From Didymodactylos carnosus (taxonomy: Eukaryota; Rotifera; Eurotatoria; Philodinida; Philodinidae): a DNA stretch of 45,641 bases. The translations under genes and the position numbers were made by a program. Numbering within the stretch: the first letter of the stretch is position 1; every line of letters starts with the position of its first letter. The notes below the pieces were generated by a model. That model did not search any database. It saw only the letters and a list, made by a program, of their open reading frames with translations, and was not told the origin of the DNA. This document shows positions 1 to 12,000 of this stretch, piece after piece. The DNA lies in assembly GCA_905250885.1 (NCBI GenBank), contig CAJNOQ010000596.1, positions 1 to 45,641 of the forward strand, written 5' to 3'.

Positions 1-884
1 AATACACCGTTTCAATTATTTCAGATCAACAAGGGTTGAGAAAACCGACGAGCATTAGTGTGTTCTTCTTTTCACACTTACACACATTTGATATATTTAT
101 TATATTGTTGAACATCTTACTGCTGATTATGGTTTTAAGATACATGAGTTTTCCAACTAGATCTCGTTATGTGCTCGATATTTTCTGGAATTGTTGGTAG
201 AGGATTCGTCATTTAATGGACAATACACGAACTTAAAATAGTGTATAGTGTGTAATTGCGTCAGTATTTATATAAATATATAAATTTCCATTATCAGACG
301 AAAAGCGGATGCGCATCCAAAATTATTAGTTGCACTGTACTTATTCTAACGACTTTAGTATATCAGTGTATCGCTCACACGTTCTTATTGCGTGTTAGAT
401 ACCAATCAATATAGTTTTTCACGATGTTCGGGATTGATATTTCATAAAGGCATGGGTAATGTTTTATTCAAAATAATGAAAGAGAGTGATTTGGCAAGAG
501 AATAATACATACACAACTAAGCAAACGAGTTTAAAATTCAGAATCAGAAGAATATACCAACGTTAAAACAGCGATTAATATTTTGCACTCGAAAGAATAA
601 AGAAAAGCATAATATATATAAAAAATAAAATGGAAGAAACTTTGTGCACAATTCACGAACAATTTCTTTTAGGATCGATAACCGGGAATCATAAATAATA
701 AAAGTATGGATAACCCTCATGAGATTGTTTGAAACTGTATCAGAAGATCACTAGGAAAATGAGAGAAATGCATCTTATTTTGGAATAGAAAAAGATAGTG
801 TACATAATATTAAATATGGAGACAATATCACCAGGACGAATAAATGCTCTTGATCTTATGGAGACCAGTTAAAAATGCTACTGT
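1..884. other. Intergenic, no gene seen
   Basis: AT-rich sequence downstream of the minus-strand CFAP97D2-like gene. I see no reading frame with coding character, no RNA gene and no long repeat. The 3' untranslated region of that gene should occupy the right part, just left of its stop codon at 885-887, but I could not pick a convincing polyadenylation signal. Confidence 0.5.
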
Positions 885-2546
885 TTATTCTTGTTGTTCT
901 TCTTTTCTTGCAGATTTTGGTTTTTCATCAATGTCATGAGATCGCTTCTCGTTACGTACTGAATCATGTCGATCGGTTGCTGATCGACTAGTGGACGGCT
1001 ATATCGAAATAAAATTTATTTAAAATCGATATACAAAAAGAATAAGAGTTCGTTCGTGAATAAATTATAGTACTATGGGAGTTGAGTCAAGCAAGAGACA
1101 GATACGAATTCATTATTATTTTTCTTTCGAGTCAATTATCTTTTGGGAACAAGTGCGAGTGCAATATAATAAATGTTATAAACATTACTAAACAAAACGT
1201 TTTTTATTTAATTTTACCTTATGAGGCAATCTTCCCAGGTGATCTAAACCTCTTCTAATTAAAGCTAGTTTTTCTATGGTGATTTTGATGCTGATTACGA
1301 ATCTGATGTCTGTTTGTGCCGCAATTGAATTTATGAATTTTTAGAAGTCTGAAAAAAAGTTTACTATCAAAATGCCTGAAAAAAATCAGATATTTCGCTG
1401 TATTTAAACTAATGTTTTTATAACTCAATTAAAAGTTCGGTAGTTCTAAAAATGTTCGACGGAGTCAACACGATGAGCTCCACGAACTAACCAAATCCGA
1501 ATGTCTTGATTCGCAGACTCATGATGAATCTCTAGAGGCCATATTTCTAAAGATCCATTCAGAAACCCGATAAGTGAAAACGAACATTAGACTTCTAATC
1601 GGCGTCAAGAATGACACTGGAAAAACTAGCTTTAATTAGAAGAGTTTTGGAGCATCTGGAAAAGTTCTCTTGTAGTTAGAATCAACATGATGTAGACTCA
1701 TACCTTTGGATGTTCATGCCAATCTACATCATACTTTGATATATTGTTAGCATAATTCATGTTTTGTGACCAATTACGTTCCCATGCTTCTCGACTTGTG
1801 TCTGCTTTTCGATTTGTGATACGTTTAATCATAGTTGAATTTTCTTTTGAAACACGCAACAGTTCTCGTCGTCGTTTTTCATGATTCAAACTAAAAGCGA
1901 ATGTGCGTGCGTATGTAACATGCACTTTTCTATCTTGGTGTACAAGCAAGATTATCTGTCATGCACAAAACTGCAAAATATATTTTACCTTTTAGGATTA
2001 TAATCATTTCTATTTTCTACTCGACCAGTCGTACGCATGATTGTCGACATTTTTTCTAATAATATTCGATTATCACGTTCTACAGTCGCCAGTCGTTCTT
2101 CTTCCAACTAGAATTAATAAAAACTTTACGTAGATCATAAAAACAAAAGTGTTACTGTTTTTCTTCTATTCTTAAAAAGGTTGAGGGCGAGAGGTATTCT
2201 GTTCTTGACCATTCATCGATCAGAAAAGAAGTGATACTTTTGAAGTTTTCAATTCTGATTTAGTTGAAAAATATGCTTTCAACATTATTTAATTATCAAC
2301 AAAATAACTCTATACCTGAAGTTTTTTTAATTTCATGTGTAAGTGCATATATGTTCTGGGTGGACGACTATCGATCATCGGTCGAGCATCGCGAACCTAA
2401 AGTTACACAGACAACAATCACCAACTCTTAAAATAAGAAATACGTGAACATACTAATAAACGATGTTCCGAATAATACTTGTCGTCCCATTTTTTTTGAA
2501 GAAGACGGTTTGCGGACGGGGTAACAGGCTGATAAGATTTGTGCAT
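885..2546 (-). CDS. CFAP97D2: CFAP97 domain-containing protein (CFAP97D2-like)
   Basis: Five exons on the minus strand: 2454-2546, 2316-2396, 1989-2107, 1704-1890 and 885-998. All introns are GT-AG and all junctions hold phase, giving about 197 residues. The start is the ATG at 2544-2546, reading MHKSYQPVTP. The family signature follows: a PPRTYMHLHMKLKKLQ segment, then LEEERLATVERDNR, NRNDYNPKSLN and EKRRRELLRVSKEN, at roughly residues 44-125. These are hallmarks of the CFAP97 (hemingway-related) family, which is tied to ciliary and flagellar axonemes; the short form with this N terminus best fits CFAP97D2. The last exon is a charged, low-complexity tail (ends KEEQQE). Without splicing at 1702-1703 the frame would stop one codon later (at 1698), so the tail exon rests on a good donor and acceptor plus phase. 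The last intron carries an inverted-repeat element. Confidence 0.88.
1231..1665. mobile_element. Diverged foldback (MITE-like) element inside an intron
   Basis: Two inverted arms face each other: about 1231-1330 and about 1565-1665. The core 1250-1274 is an exact reverse complement of 1620-1644 (25 bases). Flanking bases match less well, by eye about three quarters. No coding sequence lies between the arms, and I found no clear target-site duplication. It sits wholly inside the last intron (999-1703) of the CFAP97D2-like gene. Confidence 0.7.
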
Positions 2547-3034
2547 TTCTGGTTATTCTAATCTAAAATTGGGTCTAAAAAAAACATGAATTTCAAGACG
2601 TGAAGAACGTAAATCTAAAAGACATTCATCTACCTCATAAAAAAAAAAGTGTTGACACACAATCCATATAATCTAAACAAGTATAAGCTTTAAACCTCTA
2701 GCAATTTTTACTGTTTTTAAAAGGAACCAAAAGGAACAGTATAACACGCAACCATATATAGCTTCTATAAATAACAACATAACAAAAGTATAAAAGCGAA
2801 ACTTTTGCATGAAAAAATGTTTAGTACATAAAACTTTTAACAATAGATGTAATAGAAATACAAACTCGTATAAAAACAAAGTTGTATCTAAAATAATGCA
2901 CTTAGATAATTCCGGCAATGAAAATATTGTATTTACTGCTCAATTTTTCTAGTTTTTAGTTCTGAATAAGAACTAATAAATTACTGATTACTGAATTCGT
3001 CTATTATTGATCATTCATAGTGACCAGCACTTTG
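2547..3034. other. Short intergenic spacer
   Basis: Spacer between the stop side of TMEM17 and the start of the CFAP97D2-like gene, both on the minus strand. It must hold the promoter and 5' leader of the latter. The open frame at 2673-2918 has a composition expected of AT-rich noise and no recognisable domain. Confidence 0.5.
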
Positions 3035-3040
3035 TTTATT
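3035..3040 (-). terminator. Polyadenylation signal of TMEM17
   Basis: AATAAA on the minus strand, about 24 nt past the TMEM17 stop codon. Position and sequence fit a cleavage/polyadenylation signal; inferred only from sequence. Confidence 0.5.
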
Positions 3041-3063
3041 AAAAATTCTCTCCATTGATTCAT

Positions 3064-3687
3064 CTAGTAAACTTCGGCGTATGTCGAGAGTCTCTCCTCA
3101 AATTGTCGATAATGAAAACGTGACGATTGAGCAGTGACCATTATTCGAACAGCTAAAATTCCAAATATTGCTTCAAAAACTAAAAACGCAAGACAAAGCA
3201 CTTCCACAGCAAGTATCAGAGCCATACAAATCTGAATCATTGCGATAATTTGATACAAAAGTAGAAATAATGTTAATGGTACTTGAAAAATAATTGTTAA
3301 TAAACAAAATGCTGTCAGTTCGGGCATTCGTTCACCAAGATTTCCGGCATATCCCAAATATAGTCGAACAATTTCAATAATTGCTTTGAATACAAAGGCA
3401 AATATCATCAAAATAATATGCTGATTACTATTAGAAATGGTTAATACGGGTAATACAAATATGTGTGAAAATAACCAACAAGGAAAAAAACAGAGATTGA
3501 AATATAATAACATTTGTAATGGAAGACTTGAAGCATAATCAACTTCGATACGTTGACGAAAATTCAAATAATCGGGAGAAAGTTGTGCATCATATTTTGT
3601 TGGCGTGAATACAGTATTAGCTAAACGATTTAAACGATCATTAATTGATCGAGGTAGCTCGGGAGGACGACGAAGCATTTTGTGCAA
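3064..3687 (-). CDS. TMEM17: Transmembrane protein 17 (ciliary transition zone)
   Basis: A single-exon frame of 207 residues. It matches the TMEM17 family in length and layout: a short cytosolic N terminus with the PPELPRSINDRLNRL motif, then SSLPLQMLLYFN leading into the first membrane segment (about residues 54-83), and further segments at about 89-113, 122-150 and 151-182. The loop RLYLGYAGNLGERMPELTAF is the most diagnostic stretch, since TMEM17 and TMEM216-type proteins share a YLGYxGNL..PEL core. The C terminus RFHYRQFEERL also fits. TMEM17 belongs to the MKS module of the ciliary transition zone, which gates membrane-protein entry to cilia. Starts are possible at residues 1 and 4; I use the first ATG. 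The frame is intact, and lack of introns is unusual for this window. Confidence 0.92.
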   Translation of the reverse strand: MHKMLRRPPELPRSINDRLNRLANTVFTPTKYDAQLSPDYLNFRQRIEVDYASSLPLQMLLYFNLCFFPCWLFSHIFVLPVLTISNSNQHIILMIFAFVFKAIIEIVRLYLGYAGNLGERMPELTAFCLLTIIFQVPLTLFLLLYQIIAMIQICMALILAVEVLCLAFLVFEAIFGILAVRIMVTAQSSRFHYRQFEERLSTYAEVY

Positions 3688-6080
3688 GATTCAAACACAA
3701 TCCAAAATGACAAACTCATGTTGATTTGTTTAAGAATTATGATTCACCATTACTGCCTGACTTTCTGTTACGTAACCATAGCTGGCCTCCTATTACGTTG
3801 TGTGGAACTCTTTTACCACTATCCTGAAACCAAAGTTTGTTTGACCTAAATATTACAACAAAAAGCAACTATTACTGCTTTTTCTTTCCATTAATAGAGG
3901 AAGTGATTATAGTAGCACAATCGACTTGAATAAGCATAACGGCGACGTTTTTTCGATACTTTTCTACTTTTCTGCGAAAGTAAGGCATCACATTTAGAAA
4001 CTTGATTTTGTTCCTATTATATGAGGCAAAACATTCCGTAGATGCGATAAAATAATCAACTAGCGGACGTTTGTTGTTTAGTTTTTAAACTGGAAAATAC
4101 AGGGTGTAACACCATGGCGTTTGTCGATACCTCGGAACTCTCTGTTTACATTTAATTTTTTTACGAGTGTTACAATCTTTTTAAAAAAACAATTAAATAT
4201 GTTTTGTAGAAAATATTTTTGAGGTTTCCTTTTGTCAAAAGAAGTTTCAAAAAATCAATCCTGTCGTTTTGCTCTCATGAAACTGATCTTTTTCAACGTT
4301 TTGTTTCGTTTCTAAAGTTTCAAAGGTGATCTAATTTGAACAGATCTCTATGGTATCAAGCAGAATTAAATTATGTGAGCCAAAAATAGGATCAAAAAAT
4401 GATATTATGGCATCTAAAAAATTTGTCAAAAGTCAGCAGATTGGGGAAAACTTGTTTGCTGTACAAAATATTCTGGATGTTTAATGTAACTAAATAGCGC
4501 ATTTTGTAAAGAATTCAATTTTCTATCGAATGTCACTACTTTTCGTTTTTCTAACGGAACCTGAATAGGTCAGAAAATTGAAAATTAAAGTTTAACTTAA
4601 GTTTTCGAGTTGAAAACTCATTTTCCATGAATTTTAAAGTCAATATTCGTGATCAGCATGAAGAAATGCGTCGATTGCTGTATTCTTGAGGCTGAATAGG
4701 GAAAAAACTTCAACAGCGAAGGGATTGTTACATGCCCAAACCAATAATACAAAAACGCATGGCGAGAGTTCATGGTAGAAGTATCACTCAGAACCAATCA
4801 ACACTTTTCAGCACGCAAAACAGCGTTAAGTGATGTTTTATCCAGAAAGGAGCGGAAGGTAAGTCGCTAGCCCAGAAGTCTAGCTAAAGACTAATTTGTA
4901 TTAATTCTCACGGTATTCATTGTACTTCATCTTAATGAAGATGAGTATAAAATTTAATACAAACCGTGTATTTAGAACACCTGAGAATCTGATATTCTAT
5001 GATAACACCTTATGATATTTATGCTGCACTATGCTTGCAAACGCGCCGTTTTTCTTTTCGTTATCAGGCATCATTTGTTTCAGTAACGATGCCTTGTCGT
5101 ATTATTGCACAATATATTAGTAAATCTCGTACTCATTTTAAAGCTCGTGTTTTAACTATGATAAACGCTTTTTAATAAGAATTGAACAATATTCTCTGCT
5201 GATTATATTTAGAATTGGTCGAATTCTGTTATTCTTTTTTTTTCATTTCTCTATATTGCATAGAAATCTCTCTTATTATAAGTTGCAAAAAAGCACAAAC
5301 AAAAATTGAAGAAAAAAATAGCGATAACAAGAACGACGAGGAAGTTCTTTTTTTTCTATAGGTCGAAATAAAACTTAGATAGAAAACATCACTGCCTGAA
5401 ATAAGAAAATGAAATAAATCGAAAAAAGAGTGCATACATTGCATTTATTCAAAATGTCATTCATTACACGAAACGAAATAAAAGAAAAAAAAGCATTTGA
5501 AAGCGGTAAAATATAAAAATTTTGCTAATGAATCAAGATGAACTTTAGTATGGATGATATATCAGTTTTCTCAAAATAAAAATATTGGGAATATCTATTT
5601 AAAATGGAACAATATTAAAAAAAACTGTCACAATTAATTTTTATTCTAAAGATTTTAATATAAATCTTGAATGGCTTGTTTAAACTGAGATGGAAGCAAG
5701 CACATCACGAAAGAATTTATTTATTCTACACACTGTTGTACGTGTAGAACAGTAGGAAATAGAGCTGAGTTTTGGTCATTTTAGAAAACATTTGATTTTC
5801 ATATTTCAACAGAAAAAAAACGTACACAATGAAAACTAGACGATAACGGAAAAAATAGTAATAACCTATCGTATGTGATTGAAACAGAGAAATAATAGAG
5901 TAAAAGAATAAAAAACACCGAGAATTAAATTTAAATGTACAATTACATAATAAAAGCATACACAATTATCCAAAAATAACTAAATAGAAGAAAACAAAAA
6001 GAAAATTGCATCAGAAATAAAATCATAATTATAGCTATTCAATTACCATAATTAAACAGAAAACCATAAATAAATAGTTG
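3688..6080. other. Intergenic region between TMEM17 and CAPS
   Basis: About 2.4 kb holding the promoter side of TMEM17 and the 3' end of CAPS. The open frames at 5229-5444 and 5726-5965 look like AT-rich noise (Phe/Ser/Tyr-rich, no motif). A short hairpin lies at about 4888-4978, and a small palindrome GGTGTAACACC at about 4104-4114. No gene supported. Confidence 0.5.
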
Positions 6081-9000
6081 TTACTTAATGCACTGACTTG
6101 TTTCTTCAACCTAAAATGTCACAATAGATAAGAAAATTAAGCCATCCAGTATTTATACAATAAGTTCTCACAACTAAAGTTTAGTTGTCATGCATTACTA
6201 TTACACTAATTAAACATAGGACATCATATAACACAATTTGAATACATTTTAGTTTATTTCACTCTACGTACCTATCGAGTATCATGATGAAAGACAATTA
6301 ACATGCATGATGTACATACAACTCATTAACTATTAGTAATATAGCGTACAAACACAACACAAATACATTTAAGCTGTACAAAATATTTAGATCTAAAACA
6401 CAATATCAATTAATATGACATTACACAACACGATTAAAATACTGTGCAAACACAATAATTATGTGCATTGTGATAAAACATTCTTACGTGTAATCTTTGA
6501 ATAATTCCATTGTAAGTCGTCGAATTCAAATCCTTTTCTTGCACACCTTGCAATTCAAAGTTTCCATGGGTTTTCTGAAAAAGTGAAATCAATTATATAT
6601 TATTAAATATTAAATAATTTTTCCACCTACTTTAACAAATAAAACTAAACAGGCCAACTGATATGGATGAAGACTGATTTCTGTTCGTTCGCCTAACCAT
6701 GTCCAAACAAGATGCATTTGTTGACGATACCATTCCTAATAGAAAAGAAAGAAAAAAACATCAAATAAATTTGTCATTTACAACTGATAAAGTTATTTTC
6801 ATACTTCAAACAAATTTAATGTAAATAATTCATCGCTAATTTTTTGTCTTATCTGTTCAAGATTTGTATTAACAAATGCAACATATGCTTGACCAACTTC
6901 ATTCACTGGTTTCTAGAAAATAAAGAGAAGAAAAATATTTATAAACAGATAGAAAAGAGAAATGAGCGAGTATTTACAGTTAAGGATAAAATTGGAGCAA
7001 AAAATGATCCTTCATCGTAGCGTGATAACTTTTTTAGTGCTGTATCCATTACAGCAACTAATTTGAGAATTAATGATTTTGACATTTCGCTAAGAATTTT
7101 TTCAAGATATTCATCAATTTTTGTATGATACTGATGTAAATCTCCACTATTTAATGCACACAACTTTAACGCCTTAAGAAAAATAAATAAAACTATTTAT
7201 TTTTGATATACTAGAATTAAAAAATAAACTATTTATTACTTGTGATTTGCAGTCAAGAATAACATTAATCATTACACAACATTCACTTGGTAGTAAATAA
7301 TCTGTTCCTGTTCCTCCCATAAGACCACCTTTTTTAATCCATACTTCAAAATGACGACACACACTAAACATAATAATTTGTTAGCTCAACTTTTTATAAT
7401 AATTTAAAAAGAGTCTGTTATTACCGTTTAGCACACGCTTCAATCATATCGGATGCCATTTGTTTTAAACGTTTTTCTAAATGTTCTCCGAATATTTCGT
7501 CAGGCTAACAAGAAAAATAAAACATAAATTTTTAATAACAAAAGATAAATAAAAATATTATGTAATACTAACCCAGTGTAAGTCTCGTATGAAACACTGT
7601 AATGCGTCTAATCTCCATAGCATATCTTCACTTGTCGCACAACCCCGGCTAAAAAAATATCGTTTAGATATAAACACACACACTCTAACGATTCTTTTTT
7701 ATAGAATAAACTTTCTGAATAAACACGAATATAAAACTAATTGTAAATGCAGCTGATGGTATATTCATATACATTTCCCCAAAATACATAAGAAGAACTC
7801 TCCCTTTCATTCTGTATTATCATCATACAATTACGGTCTGAGTAAAATGCACTTAAAGTTTATTAACACGCTGCGTAATAGTAAATGTTTTTTTTTATAT
7901 GCTACTTTTGATTTTGTCAATTATTTAAAAACGATCAATTGAAAAATGACAGATCATATTATGGTTTTTGATGTAACTAATTTCTTCACAAATATACAAA
8001 TATATGAGACTATCAATTTGATCCTAAATCGTCTTTATAACAATAAACAGCTATTAGCAGCTATATTAAAAAAAAATTCCGTAAATGTTTGCTTTTCACA
8101 ACTAAACAAACACATTTCACGTTCAACGGAGATATCTTTGAGCAAATCGATGGCGTCTCTATGGATTTTCTACTTAGTACCAACTCTTGTGGAGATTTTT
8201 ATTCTAACACCGACATATTCATCAGCTTACGAATTTCGAATTATATAGTTGAAAAAGATATATCGACGACACTTCTACACTTCTCACCAGTAGTTTTGAG
8301 TGCTAGCTACTGGGGAATCTATCAATCAAGAACTAAATAAATTACTCGGACAGATTAAATTCACTTATGAAAGTGAAAATAATAAAACTCTACCTTTTCA
8401 TAATGTGTTTGTTACGAGGACTAATAATAGTTTTACTACCAGCGTTTATTGTAAACTAATCTATATGAAACTTTTAAGCTGTTGATAAGAGAAATACAAC
8501 AGGAACTCTGGTTTTTAAGACATTATTCAGTTGCTCTAATTTCGAACTAACACATCAAGAGATGGAGTTCATTAGGAATACAGTAATTTGAATGGTTATA
8601 TTCAGTTATTTTCGTTGATCGTACAATATTTGTCGAAATGAACAGAGTGATTTGCTCAAAATAAGAAGCCAAGAACAAAACTAGATCCAAAGTCAAAAAA
8701 TGATGTTCAGAAATATGCTCGTAAAGTTTCATAATATGAGAATATCAACAAAAGTTACGGTAATCGACTTATTGTTGCTGTAAAACAGACGAACAATAAA
8801 AATAAAAATACAGAAGGTGTGAGAATACTTTATCAGTCAATTAACTGTACAGGACGCTATTTTCAATTAAACGACAAAGTACCTAGTGATTTACAGTTGG
8901 GTATAGTGCGCACGAAATCATGCCCGGATTTCTATATTCGGGTAAAATTAAATCTGCTATTTGAAAATATTTTTTGGAAAAAGGGCACAAGTTAAAAAAC

Positions 9001-12000
9001 ATAAATTTTAAATCTCTAGTTTTTCAACAAAATAAATATCGTCGATTGATAAAGGAATCTATTTTGATATGAGGATTTTTGCCAACGCTCAATAATAGTT
9101 GAAGATCATTGTATGTTTATCCTATGAGCATCGAAAAGCGGCTCCTATCGAAAAAGTGTTACGGATGCTTAAAGTCAACGACGTCTGTTTCTCCGTTTTT
9201 ATTGTCTTTCAATTCTTTTTCTCATGTATTATTGCATGTTTCAGCTGTTAACATTTTTCAGTAGTTGTTACTGTTATTGTTACTAAAGATAACTTCTATT
9301 AACTCAATCTGGGAATGTTTCTTATAGAATCTCTCTCTCTCTCGGTTAGATTAATTAGCACTTTCTCTTTATTTTAAATGTTCTTGATAATGACCCTTAA
9401 TGATCAAAAATTCGAAAACTAAAATAAAGAAGAATATAAAATGAATATAGCACCACACACGCATTCACAATTAGTTGTTGCTCAAAATATTGCCCATTCA
9501 TCATCAATTAAACATAAACAATTACGTACGTTCTTGATTTCCAATTTTCTTTTTCGAATCCTTTATGAATCGATTGAGCAATACACGATTCCATTAAATC
9601 AACATAACGAACGACTAATGGTGCAAATGTATCTCTCAGCTGTTGATGAAAACGACCATTTTTTAATGTACCTTAAGAAGAAAAATGATTGAGTTCGTTT
9701 AAGATCTTACTTTTAACAGTAAACAAAAGTCTACATAGATGCATGCATGTGTACACGTGCTTAGCAGTGATTTCCTGTGGTTTCGAATCGGATCATAATC
9801 AAGTATTTAAAAAAACCCTATACAATCGAGCTGTCTGATGGTGGGAAGCGCTTAAATTATACACACTAAATAACAATATTATTTACTATGGTTTCTCAGA
9901 TAATCATTCAGTAGTTGAAACAATGGAAAACTATCCCAGCTTTCGACTGGTTGTTGATCAATAACATGTTCCATATCAACAGCAAATAAAGACCAAAATA
10001 TTTCTTCGTGTTCAATTAATAAATCTTGATATTGTTTAAATGCTTCATTATAATGTTCTTCATCTTGTTGTAATAATTCAATACATAATTCACCTAAATG
10101 GATTAAATCGTCGATTTTCTTACGAGGTGAATCATCACTGTTGTACACAGTTTCTACAAAAAATAAAAATAAGAATATTATTTTTTCAGCTATTCAAGAG
10201 TATACAAAATTTTAAATCGTCTATTTCATATCTGAACCATATAGTTAAATTATGGTAAAGTATGTCAAATATGCTGTGCGAACAATGACTTTTTTAGCTA
10301 CATTGATACACAAAAACAACATTGCGAGACAATAAGCTATTAGCGAAATAAACACAAAAACGAGAACAACAAAACAAAATAAATAAACAAACAGAGAATT
10401 ACATTGCAAAAATAAATATTGTAGACAAAAGCAAATTTATTTATTTTTGCCCTAATTATGGGAAAGCTATGTTCGTAATCAGTTTTGTATCGTATACACG
10501 AACATATATTCTCACTGTTCTGCTAGAGTCAGAATACGATGTATGTTTAACATTGACTCTTACAGAAATATTCATCAAGTCATTTAAAAACATAAATAAT
10601 TTTATGACTTTTCTCATAAAAATTGAATAAGAGATGATGACATAGATCTTTTACAGTTGAGTCCTCTTTAAGAAAATGGAATGAAACATTAGGATTCATA
10701 CATAAATCTAAGCAAGACAAAAAATAATAATAACAGTATATACACAAACGATTATGAAAGACGTAGAACGTATAAAATTGAATTTACCATTTTCAGCTTG
10801 AAGCTGTGTTTCGTGTTCTCCTTAAAAGAACCATAGAATAAAAATAGAAAACAATATTTCATATGCATAATACATTCATTTATTTTACACATAAACTTAA
10901 GATTTAGAAGCCGATAATTAAAATATTTTTCTTCAATAGACAATAATTTATATATATAATAGAAAAACAAATTTATCTACTATTAAGAACTATCATATTT
11001 GTTAGAAGATAAATGAGATTAAAAATTAAACAATTCAATAAGTTTTTCTAGTTAAAACATCTTTTAATTTGAAACATGGACATAATATGTTATTGTTGTT
11101 ATTGATTTTATACTAGAGTAAAAAATATTCGTTGATATGAACAAATTATCAAATATTTAAATATTGAGAAGAACAATTATTTTTACAACATTATATATTA
11201 TAGCAGCGTTTTAGCATTAGCAAATAGTGCGATGACAGCATTGCAGCAATTTATATATTTAAAATAACTCTAACGAAAGAGATTTTTACTCAAAAATTTA
11301 GTGAAATGTTATTATTAAATTCGACATGCATGGAATTTAATTATACCCTATTTTATTTAGAATGACACAATATCATAGATATGAAAATATAATTTGGTTT
11401 ATAACATCACGAGAAAGATGTAGTCAATTTATTTTTATAAATTTGTTCTATAAATTAGAGAATTCTAAAAAAGTTCAATGAGATATTTTAATAATAGGAT
11501 CAATTCATATTTCTAGTCTAAAACTATTATTTAAAAAAAAAGAATGTTATTGTTAAATTATTGATAGATTTACCTTCTATTTTTGCATGTTCTGATACTC
11601 TTGTATAATTAATATAAGCTGCATTTTCTAAACATTTTCGAATAAAATGTCTTATTTCATCACGAGATATTGGTGTTGAAATATCTTTGGCTAATACACG
11701 TTCTAATAAACTTAATGTTGCTTTTAAAGCACCATCAGGTCGTCCAAATGGAAATGCAAATCTTAAAATATAAACGACATATTTCTATTTTCTATTTTAA
11801 TTTCATCTAAATGTGTACCGAAAATTTGTAACTTGTTGTTCAAGAAATTGTCTTAGACGTTCTTTAATATCATTGAATCGATCTTTTTCTTCTACACTTA
11901 TTGTGGCAATATTACTATCTTGTCTAAAAAAACACAAAAAATAAAATGACATGAAGCTCACGTTTTCTTAAATTTATTTATCATATTATTTTGACTAACC

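Noticed and set aside
1698..1949. 83-codon ORF as a whole gene
   Set aside because: Its first 20 codons are intron; the conserved frame starts at 1890 after a CTTTTAG acceptor and continues from an upstream exon ending at 1989.
5229..5965. Two open frames of 71 and 79 codons on the minus strand
   Set aside because: Phe/Ser/Tyr/Leu-rich translations of AT-rich DNA, no motif, no splice context.
9441..9692. 83-codon plus-strand ORF
   Set aside because: It lies over the reverse strand of CAPS exon 9530-9671, whose minus-strand reading is the conserved one; the plus frame is a shadow.
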